DNA of 64,000 nucleotides, from the NCBI RefSeq assembly GCF_037975245.1, contig NC_092565.1, positions 10,906,499 through 10,970,498 of the forward strand, given 5' to 3'. Below, piece by piece: positions 46,767 through 55,560 of the stretch. The notes below the pieces were generated by a model. That model saw only the letters and a program-made list of their open reading frames with translations. It searched no databases and was not told the origin of the DNA. Position 1 is the stretch's first letter. Each line of letters begins with the position of its first letter. The stretch is from Apostichopus japonicus (lineage: Eukaryota; Echinodermata; Holothuroidea; Aspidochirotida; Stichopodidae). A program made the translations under genes and the position numbers.

Positions 46767-46946
46767 TTTTTTTAAGGAAAAGTCGCCCAGGAAAGAACCT
46801 GGGCACGAAAACCAAACTACCAAACGACTGATCCGCTCTCAACCCCAGTCCCCTTGCATCGTGACTGTGACTGTGTGATCGTCAGGTGTGCATCACCATT
46901 CCCCTCGAAAGGGAACAGATACTACACATGATCTTAGCCAAAAGGC
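46767..46946 (-). mobile_element. U2 snRNA-headed repeat unit 2 (5' truncated)
   Basis: Same body, terminal hairpin and A-tail as unit 1, with about 95% identity by eye. The U2 head begins at GCCTTTTGGC, so roughly the first 11 bases are missing. Such 5' truncation is common in reverse-transcribed insertions. AGTAGTA words flank it. Confidence 0.7.
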
Positions 46947-46956
46947 TACTACTTAC

Positions 46957-47149
46957 TTTTCTTAAGGAAAAGTCGCCCAGGAAAGAACCTGGGCACGAAA
47001 ACCAAACTACCAGACAACTGATCCGCTCTCAGCCCCAGTCCCCTTGCACCAGAACTGTGACTGTGTGATCATCGTCGGGTGTGCATCACCATTCCCCTCG
47101 CAAGGGAACAGATACTACACATGATCTTAGCCAAAAGGCTGAGAAGCTA
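46957..47149 (-). mobile_element. U2 snRNA-headed repeat unit 3
   Basis: The head reads AGCTTCTCAGCCTTTTGGCT then AAGATCATGTGTAGTATCTG, the closest of the three to canonical U2. The body and GCCCAGG/CCTGGGC hairpin are as in the other units. The tail is CCTTAAGAAAA, and a TACTACT-type word (plus strand) lies at the junction with unit 2. Confidence 0.7.
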
Positions 47150-48289
47150 CAGCTTACTAGTTACAAGTTGACAGCTTGGAGGCTGGAGGTCTTCTGCTCT
47201 ATATTATCCTCTTGTACATTATCTCCAACATACATAACAAATTAACACTAACAGATACCAACACCCTATAACACAATCCTATTGGTAGGTGGAAGACCAC
47301 TGACCACTCCCACTAGGTCATTCCACATCTCACAAACATCTACACCTGAATAACATGGGATCACACCAGAGTATGTGCACCTGGGTACTCTCCAATGTAG
47401 ACCTGGCCACAAAAGCTCCAAACATAACTCAACCTACAGTGAAAACAATAGATAGCATACCAACAATGCCATAAATGGCTATCCTCAGTAGTGACCAGAA
47501 TAGTCTTATAAATGCCAGCAAGTAAAATAGTCTTGCCTAGGATAGGATAAACAAGCTAGGACCCTACAAAGGCTACAGTAAAGTATTAGTAAGTTCTAGT
47601 ACTCACGTAACACTAACAGCTAATTTGCCTAGGCGTTAGGTGGTGCAACAATAAACAGTATCATGACCTTAGGTTTGACAAGCTTGGCCAAAATTCTTAC
47701 TTCGTAAATGCATGGGGTACTGTCTCAACAATCTGACTTGTTATAGCCTCACCTGGGTACGGTTTATTTGATTCACTATTCTAAAAACAAGAACGATTCA
47801 GAATGTTTGCTACTAGTACTAAGTATAGTATTAGTAGTAGGCTAGTACTGGTAATAGTACTAGGCCTAGTACTAGTTCACTAGTATTAGAAATAAAGCTA
47901 AGGTAATACAGAGGTAGCTACCCTATCGCGCTGTCAAACGTTACTGCATATTTCATTACGACTTAAGACGAGTCTGAAAAAACACTGAGATTGGAAAAAT
48001 ATTGATGTGGCTCTTTCGTATAGCCTAAGATAAAACAAAAATATTACGTGGGAAAGCTCAACAAATTTGGTCCCGTCAGCTGATTATATTTAATTTTCCA
48101 AGATCTCCCGCGTAGACCGTGCGCTAGGTAGAGCAATGGAAGCCAAACATGCAAAAATTGTAGAATACGTGACTAATAATAATAGTAATAACAATAAAAT
48201 AATAATAAAAATAAATAAATGTATAACTTTTAATAAAACATAGTATGAAGTTCATATCGCGACAAGAATTAGTTGTCATATTGGATTAT
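47150..48289. other. Upstream region of FANCI; candidate promoter area, no confident gene
   Basis: It holds the candidate 28-nt exon. A slightly CpG-richer patch near 48040-48140 is the likeliest place for the FANCI promoter, which must lie upstream of the spliced leader acceptor at 45776. A short plus-strand ATG frame at 48136 runs into AAT repeats and is not supported as a gene. Confidence 0.35.
47753..47780 (-). CDS. Candidate 28-nt exon upstream of 46014-46183
   Basis: The acceptor is CTTGTTTTTAG and the donor CCCAG followed by GTGAGG, a strong match. It reads NSESNKPYP and leaves one base, which completes a codon with the next candidate exon. A second donor (GTAAGA) lies 46 bp further on. 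It could equally be an untranslated FANCI exon. Confidence 0.3.
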
Positions 48290-48745
48290 TCTGTTTGTGG
48301 TGACATCTGTTGACCTACCTAGCAAACAAGGTGGATCCACATAACAACTATGAACTTTTCCAATCTTCAATATTGCAGTCTTCTTGTTTACATGGTTTTC
48401 AGACTTTCATCTCTGTTGACCTGATACAACATTTAACCTCCATAGGGTTCTAGTACTAACAAGGCTAAGGTAGATACACATATCTAGTATGAAGTCCTTT
48501 CAATCTTGCTTTTGGAGTTATCAAAGGGAGAGCTATGTATACCAAATATGAAGTTGGCCTCTCAGTGTTGGCCTCAATTGATGTTTGATCTCCACAGAGT
48601 ATAATAGGGTTCTTAAACTCACGCAGACAATCACACACTAAGTATCAATTTCAGCCATCGTGTACTTTTTGAGTGATCATGTTTACAAGCAGTGTTCATA
48701 AACACAGACGAACACACACACATACCCCATAAAGAAACGTCATAA
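48290..48745. repeat. Dispersed repeat with TGACC phrases (copy 3)
   Basis: Phrases 'ctgttgacct', 'atagggttctagtactaac', 'aaggtagatacacatatctagtatgaagt', and again 'agggttcttaaactcacgcag', 'actaagtatcaa' and 'gatcatgtttacaagcagt' match the copies at 8271 and 12210. It ends in an ACACAC-rich segment and CATAAAGAAACGTCATAAAA. Confidence 0.5.
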
Positions 48746-50329
48746 AATCCTTATGCCTCGAGGAAGGAATAATAAATGGTGGTTGAGCCACTAGCAGGCA
48801 GTTGTCCTAGTTGAACAATTCAAAACATATGGCAACCCACCTGAACTGAAAGCTGGATTGGAAAAGCCAACCATTTTGATAGAAACTATAAAATTCACCA
48901 ATCATCAAATTTCAAAATTCAGCCGAATGTATTACATAACCTGTGGGGTTTTGTGGCACAGCCTCCAAAAGCTGTATCATTTTGCTAGCTAGATATAATC
49001 CATATCTGGTAGATGCAAGAAAGAAACATTTTCTTTTACCTCTTACGTCTTACATTCATTGTGAAACACCAGGCTGACATTGGCTCATATTTTGAGACCC
49101 CCACCTCTCTCATTCCATAGCAAAGAAATTGCTATATTAGGTTTGCCACCTGAGACTGACAATCATGTGGTTGTTAGTTTAGTTTAACTACTGTTTGGTT
49201 TTGTCTGTTTGACTGGCCTTACTAAATGAAATGCGCTGGATGTCATGCATGAGAGGGCTAGGTGGTGCTGGGTTAAGATAGTGTTTTAAGAGGGGATACT
49301 GGTGTTTCTTCTTTCTTCTAGGTAAACATTGATTTTATGTCACACAAAAAAGATGCAAAAGATATTTTAACATTCCAGATCGTCTTTCCATAATTTTATT
49401 GCACATCTGATGATGAGGTATTTCGTCTCATTGGCTCTGGCAGATACAAAGCTAAGAATGATTTCAAACTGAATTGTGATACATGTAATGACCTGAAGCC
49501 ACAGCACTTGCCTATTAAAGTCACAAAGGTGTTTACATTTGTATAACACTGCTTTCCTTGCTATCATGAGACAGACCTTCAAGAAAAAAAAAATTGATGT
49601 ACTGAAAATAAATATGATGCTGTGCTAAAAATTACTAGCATACTGTAATATAACATTTGCATAAGCTTCTTATAAATATGAGCACAGAAATATTAAAATA
49701 ATGCTCAAATTTAAAAGATGGACTGATCACAAATATCTAACAAGTACAATTTTAAAGACAATTACAAAATCATAGACTTGTAAACCAAAATTTGAGATCA
49801 TAATTAAAAGACGGTTTGTCCATGGATCCTCATGATCAAACCTTATTGCATTTACATAAAAGATGAACCTTGGGGAATGTGACATTGGTTATTTGTCCTC
49901 TGGTCTTAAATTTTTGTTTTTCATTTTCTTAATTTTCACTTTAATCATCTTGGCAACCCTCCAGCAGCAGATGACGTGGCCTGTAGACAAGGTCTACCAG
50001 GAGGAGATATCCACCTTTCCTCTGAGGGATTTTTATATGTTGATTAAGGGTGTTAAGTTGTAACATGGTATTTGATTTTTGCAACTTCTGGAATCATTTC
50101 TTGTTCAAAATTTTTCCAATTGCTTTTCAACAAATATCGGCAATCCTATCTTCCTGATAAACTTTTAGATATCACATTAAATTTAATCTTACATGTATTT
50201 GAATTATATGTCAAACACTTAATATCAGAAAATCCTACTTAACATGTTTACTAAATGGAAAATAAAAAATAAATGCATAATTTTCTTTCACCTTCGAAAC
50301 CAGGTTATACCTTTATGCAGTTTTCAAAG
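48746..50329. other. No gene seen; possible BORCS7 3' UTR end
   Basis: I see no coding exon. On the minus strand an AATAAA at 49400-49395 could be the poly(A) signal of BORCS7 if its 3' UTR is about 2 kb. That is only a possibility. Confidence 0.3.
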
Positions 50330-50670
50330 TTATGGTTCTAGGTTATAAGTGTGTAAGCAGTACCGTCCCCGCATACTTATGTGCTTGTCTCTCTCGTTAC
50401 TGCTCAGGTAGATCAAACTTATGCTCTGCTTCTGACACCACACTCCTCACTGACCCAAGTACCATCAGGTTTGAGGGCAAATCTTTCTTTGTTGTTGCCC
50501 CATGTATGTGGAATAGCCTACCAGTTAGCTTTAGGAGTTCTTGTTCTTTGTCTATTTTCAAGAAAGCTTTGAAAACTTATCTATATTCTAAGATTTAGCT
50601 TTCTTTTTGTAAAGCGCTACGATCTCAATGTAGCAGCGCTATATAAGTGTCTAATATGAATGTATGTATG
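50330..50670 (+). mobile_element. 3' end of a LINE (CR1/L2/Rex-like reverse transcriptase C-terminus)
   Basis: An open frame at 50332-50598 encodes the typical C-terminal signature of these reverse transcriptases: PAYLCACLSRYCSGRSN, then FFVVAPCMWNSLPVSFRSS and IFKKALKTYLY before the stop. The short 3' UTR has paired GCGCT words (AAAGCGCTACGATCTC, GCAGCGCTATATAAG) and ends in an ATGT repeat. Everything upstream in the element is missing, as in most 5'-truncated LINE copies. Confidence 0.85.
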
Positions 50671-51437
50671 TAGTAATAAATTCTAGTCTCGTTCAAGCTT
50701 CATGCATGAATGAAAGAGCAACAGTAAACTCATAACCAGCAATAGGGGAAGAGAAAGATCTCCATAATGAGGATAACCACAGAGATCAGGTCACTTTCCC
50801 TCACATATTTCTCCGCATAAGGTTTAGTAGACTATCAGCATTCTACCCACACCTTTGTTCCCCCCACAAGAAAGAAACTTCTCTGAGACACAAAGAGAAA
50901 CCACTTTTGAAAGAATTACTTAACACTTCACAAGACGTAGATGATAGTTTAAAAGTGACCAATAACATCCTGCAGAAATTGTAATGTATACCTCAACTGA
51001 CAAGACTGTATCACAGAATCATTTAGGGTGTTGCAGACAGTTACAAACATCTTTCATCAGAAATAGCGTAGTCTTGGAACCTTATGCGGCGTGTTCCACA
51101 TCTTGGCCAGCCTTGGTAAAGTTACATGATTTCCAGATAGTAACACAATATTAGCCACTAGGGTTGTCGTACTGGATGACTTGGAGATTCAAAAGTCCAG
51201 GGCTAACTCATAGAAGATGTCGTTCATCGCCTCCCAATTTTATCACAATGAACCCGAGGTTATAAACATCAAAGACTGCATTCTGTTATTACTCACAGTA
51301 ATATCATAGGGTATTACTACCAATTCTTGGCAATGTTGGCAGTGCCTTCATTACTGTGGTGTAGTATCAACTTCAGTTCTCGTTAATGGTGCAGTACAAA
51401 CTACCTCCACATGAGATCCGGCTGTAAGAAGTTTCTT

Positions 51438-51489
51438 TCATCTTTGTAGAGTTGTAAGTTGGTCTTGTAAGGAATCCATTTCTTCCACC
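51438..51489 (-). CDS. BORCS7: BORCS7 last coding exon 5 (residues 88-103 and TGA)
   Basis: Acceptor GTCTTTTAG; it encodes VEEMDSLQDQLTTLQR and stops at TGA (51440-51438). Human ends VEQSSDLQDQLNHLLK. Confidence 0.94.
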
Positions 51490-54400
51490 CTAAAAGACAT
51501 AACATAATTTCAAATGACAACATTATTGTGCTACCTTTATCCACCAAGGAAGATGAAATTAGGTTAATACTTGAACTGGTTTGCTAATAATACAATAAAG
51601 TATGACATCAGGACGGAAAATTCCTGCAATTTCAATGGCAAAAGACCAGTAAACATTAAGATCATTTGGTTAACAATCATTAATTAAAGAATTAACTATT
51701 GTTCTCTACACAACAAGGCCTTGCATAGGCAGTATTACTACTTACGATCATCAGCAAATACTAATTGGGCTGCTCTCAAAAGCCTGTACAGTACCTAATG
51801 TATGTTGTAATTCGGGCAAATTCCAGTGAGAAGTTTAAATTCACCCCCTTGTTTGTTTAACCACTGGCATTCTTTAGCAAGTGGCTAAAATTGTGTATTC
51901 TAGGACTGGACATTTTATTTGTACAACTCTCAAATTTTCTATATTGAACCAAATTGGTTTGTAACTCAAGACAAATGAGCAGTTAAAAGGTTGTAACCAC
52001 ATAGATCTGTGTAACTTAAATACAACGGTATTAAACAACATGTCAATGTTTCATGATTTGGTCATAATTTTGAAAGATTCGGATTGCAGCTTTAAGGTTT
52101 GTTTTTCATGTTCAATATTGAAATGTGACCTACAGTGTGATACTCATTTTGGTAATGTTTACATACATTAAAACAATGTTTGCTTTTAAAAGTTTTAGCT
52201 AATTTAATGTTGTAACCTTGATTGTTTTTTATTCCTTTCTGTCTACAGAAAGCATATGGCTACATCAATATTGAAAATGCTCATTTTTTCTATCAATATT
52301 TAAATGATGTTTTGATATTGCACCTACCGTCTCTCTATTGCTTCTTCTCTATAAAATAAGAAAAAGGAAAGAGGAAACTGCATGAAGATTTGTGACGAAC
52401 ATTGGTCAAAGTTTCTGTACCATCAAATGTTTCAACCCTGACACTGTCATTCATCAATTTCACAGAGAAACTCAAGCACATCTTAAACTTACAAATTAAG
52501 TTACAGCAGGAACAAATAAACAAGTGTAATACAGGGCAAAGTTTTAATGGTTTTCCGGTCATCTGAGATGTCCAAATTTCTGTTCCAACAATGAAAATCA
52601 GCTGTGTAGGTTGTCCAGTGGACGAATAGTTGAATTTTCACTAAAAACCTCCAAATAGGTAAAATGTCCAATCAGTATCACTCCCAAAGTTGGTGTTCTA
52701 TTCACCAACTTACACAACTCTCCTGCAGTATATATATTGGTGCTCTATTCATCAACTTACACATCTCTCCTACAAGAACTACTGTATATAAGATCAATAC
52801 CAAAACTGACTAACTAGTGTGTAATTGTTTAATGCATGTTTATTAAACCACAATAAAATTAACTCAAATTAACAAATTTGTCAAAGTAAAACAACTTGTC
52901 AGATAAAGGCTTCCAAAGCAAAACATTCGACTTCAACTTACTGGAACTGTAGATGAGACTTGAGCTCCCTCAATCTCTTCATGTTCTATAAAAAAAAAAG
53001 GAAAAAGAGAGCGTATACAATAAGCTTTACTGAAAAAGATAAAAATAAGGAAACACATTCTGGTTTCACAAATTAAAAGTTTTCTTTTCCTTTTTACTTA
53101 ATTTTTAGTCAGTAGTTGAAATAACATCCTAATAGTAACAAAGACCAAAAAATGTTTTGAGAATAGATTATGCGACAGTAGAGAGAGTGGCATGATCATT
53201 TTTCTTCATTAATGTAAAAATCCTTTTTTTCCAGAAGCAAAACATATTCTTGAAAGTTGCATTTTGATGAAGCCTTCAATTCAGCATCTGGATAGCAAAG
53301 GGAACATTGTTGTATTGAACATATGTTGAACATAAGGTAACAAGTTGTATTATACGATTTCCAGGCCAAGTCAACAAGGAGGATATCACAGATCAACTAC
53401 TGTGCTACATTTCCTGGTGTAATGAAGGATTTATCTAGAGAATGGAGAGTCAACTTAAACCAAACATATCTACAATTAGGAACAAGAAACTGAGATTTGG
53501 TTATCCCATGGCCCTGGGTTCTTTTGGTTTTAAATATTTAGTTTCCTCTGTAAGTTACAAATTGCCTGTTATGGAATATTCAATTATTTGAAGAAAAAAA
53601 AGAGCACCAAAAAACATTGCTACATGTTTCAAAAATTGAAAGAAACTAGACACAACACCTCTACTGTATCAACAGAATACATCCTATCCAAGTTTGGCAT
53701 TATTTCAATAGTTAAAAAAAAACAAGGATGTTGGAAGGCCTTGATGACAGTAAGATCAATGTTGCATCCTTGTCATATTCAGTGTCATGATTCCAAGCAT
53801 AGGCACACCACACTTTTGAAATGCACTGACCTGATAGGAGTTTTCCAGGTGCTGTTCCTGTGATGCAAAGTTTCGAATAGCTTGCGATAACATCTGTGCC
53901 AAAGAAATAGAAAAAATAGGAGAGCAAAGTTTAAATAAAATATGATGAGGTACTTTGAGCCAATATTTTTTGGAGCTTGAAACTTTCCTACTATGCCTGT
54001 ACAAAAAATACTCCACCTCCACTGTTCATTACAGGGCACATCACTGTTAATTGTGACGTTTTTTTCTTTTTTAATGTTATTAATGAAGAGAATGGATATG
54101 TGCCAATTATTGACAGGGTTGATTAATGAATGCACTCACTTAATTTTTTACAGAACTAGGCATTTATCGATCTTTTATGGGAACATTTTAGGGGTCATGC
54201 AATCCTAAACTGTACACCTTGGTAAGTAACCCTATTTCACTGATGGATGCTTCAAGTCTGAAATACAGCATGTAATGAGTGTAGCCATTTATTGAGTGAT
54301 TAGTAAAGTTGCTTTGACATTTTTTGACAAAATTTGATCTTGATGACTTTAGAATAATAATGCTTGGACCACCTTTAAGACATCCATAAAGAAAACAAAG

Positions 54401-55393
54401 AAACTCAATAGCTTTTGTAAATCTATCATACCCACAGACATATATCCGATAACTCTAAAGTCTAATGGACCACCATGCTCAAACCTCTCATTTTTGAAGA
54501 ATGAAAGGCAATGTTGGTGCTATGCCTTTTCATTCATAATATATTATCAGTCTGGTAGCGCATGTGATATCTAGCTCGCAACAAGGGCAGGCTACTCATC
54601 TCTACAATATTAGATTGTTTGACAATAATAACACAATCGATAATCACCATAAGCTGTTTATGTTAGTCTAGTTCGAAACACTAGACTAGTGAAAGTTCGC
54701 AAAATGTGATCAATAGGCCTAGGCTATGTAAATCCAAGTATCATACTGTCATTCTACGCGGACAAGGTCCTGGCTTAGGCGTAGGCTAATGTATTATGTA
54801 GTACTATTACTAGTATTGTAGGGTATATGGATGTGAATCATATTTGTATTACCTACTGTATGCATTCTTGGTAGATGCCAAGGCCTTATCCAGGGTAGCC
54901 TATTGTTAATAGTTGCTATATCTATGATACTGGGTAAATAGAAAGTCACTATGTAAGTAATCCTAAGACTAGCTTAGCCTATGTAATCCTAAGTATATTT
55001 TGTATTCTATATATGTAATCTGTACACTAAGGAATGTCTAAGATGAGAGTAATAGATCAGTAGAGTATACACTACCACCGTGTGCAGTTGTGTTTTTCTT
55101 GAGTTGTCTCTACAGTATTAGGTCTAGTAGTACGATAACACAGTTACACTTCCTAGGCAAAAGCCTAAGGTAGTCCTAACTTAGGTCTGCATCACGTCAT
55201 ACTTCATCGAGTTTCTTTTGAGATGGATGAATTATATTTTAGCGTGTACTATTAAAACTACCTCGCCTGACTTTGATCCTCTCAAGATTTGCTTAGAGAG
55301 ATTTCCCAAATCATTTATATTTTCTTGGATCTTTAGAGGAAGCCTTGGATCCATAGCTCGTCTGCGTAGTGTGAAGTCGCTATAGATGGCCAT
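51438..55393 (-). CDS. BORCS7: BORCS7, BLOC-1-related (BORC) complex subunit 7 (5 coding exons, gene span)
   Basis: BORC sits on the cytosolic face of lysosomes and recruits ARL8 and kinesins to move them outward. Five minus-strand exons with GT-AG borders join in phase to 103 residues; human BORCS7 has 105. The product has a basic N-terminus, then LSKQILRGSKSGEMLSQAIR, SHLQFQEEAIERRV and SLQDQLTTLQR. These match human LTKQVLKGSRSSELLGQAAR, THLQYQQEAIQKNV and DLQDQLNHLLK. It is almost entirely helical with heptad spacing, as expected for a BORC coiled coil. The start at 55393 gives a length close to the human protein; a second ATG 13 codons on is possible. A divergent plus-strand gene begins 62 bp away, so the promoter is probably shared. 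Confidence 0.95.
51600..51915. repeat. Dispersed MITE-like repeat (copy 3)
   Basis: Matches copy 1 (33883-34215) especially in 'attgggctgctctcaaaagcctgtacagtac' and the end 'ccactggcattctttagcaagtggctaaaatt'. It lies in the last intron of BORCS7. Confidence 0.55.
52328..52348 (-). CDS. BORCS7: BORCS7 coding exon 4, 21-nt microexon (residues 80-88)
   Basis: Acceptor TTATTTTATAG and donor ACG followed by GTAGGT enclose 21 bases. They read QEEAIER across the junction and match human QQEAIQK. It is found only because both neighbours need exactly these bases to stay in phase and in register with the family. Confidence 0.92.
52942..52985 (-). CDS. BORCS7: BORCS7 coding exon 3, 44 nt (residues 66-80)
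   Basis: Acceptor TTTTTTTATAG and donor CCA followed by GTAAGT. It encodes NMKRLRELKSHLQF, aligning with human SLRKMAIITTHLQY. Confidence 0.93.
53831..53893 (-). CDS. BORCS7: BORCS7 coding exon 2 (residues 45-65)
   Basis: Acceptor TTTGGCACAG and donor CAG followed by GTCAGT, phase 0. It encodes MLSQAIRNFASQEQHLENS, matching human LLGQAARNMVLQEDAILHS. Confidence 0.94.
55262..55393 (-). CDS. BORCS7: BORCS7 coding exon 1 (residues 1-44)
   Basis: ATG at 55393; donor GAG followed by GTAGTT, phase 0. It encodes MAIYSDFTLRRRAMDPRLP and ends NLSKQILRGSKSGE, where similarity to the family becomes strong. Confidence 0.9.
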
Positions 55394-55455
55394 CGAGGCC
55401 AAAAATGGGTAGCGTCAGGTATAAAATCTAAAACTGCTGCAAATAAAATGTAACA
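55394..55455. promoter_or_regulatory. Likely bidirectional promoter core/leader between BORCS7 and a divergent gene
   Basis: Only 62 bp separate the BORCS7 ATG (minus) from a plus-strand ATG with a good Kozak context (ACAATGG). Such head-to-head spacing means that the 5' UTRs overlap or transcription starts lie within each other's first exons. No TATA box of clear placement is seen. Confidence 0.45.
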
Positions 55456-55560
55456 ATGGACCGTGAAAACAAGAAAGAGGCTTTCGAGATAACATTTGAA
55501 TTTAAAAGTAAAGATTTTAAACAAAAATATAAAGATTATTGCAAAACAACGTTTCCACAA
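55456..55560 (+). CDS. First coding exon of an unrecognised plus-strand gene divergent from BORCS7
   Basis: ATG at 55456 in good Kozak context opens 35 codons ending at a strong donor (CAA followed by GTGAGT), phase 0. The peptide is charged and Lys/Phe-rich (MDRENKKEAFEITFEFKSKD, then KQKYKDYCKTTFPQ). I do not recognise it. A good acceptor at 57075-57076 gives a stop after 19 codons in the required phase, so the next exon is not settled. Confidence 0.5.

Noticed and set aside
46560-47149. Functional U2 snRNA genes
   Set aside because: Only about the first 45 bases resemble U2. Stem-loops IIb, III and IV and the canonical Sm site are absent, one unit lacks its 5' end, and A-tails follow each unit.
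48136-48240. Plus-strand ATG frame as first exon divergent from FANCI
   Set aside because: After about 14 codons it runs into AAT microsatellite sequence, and no convincing donor is present.
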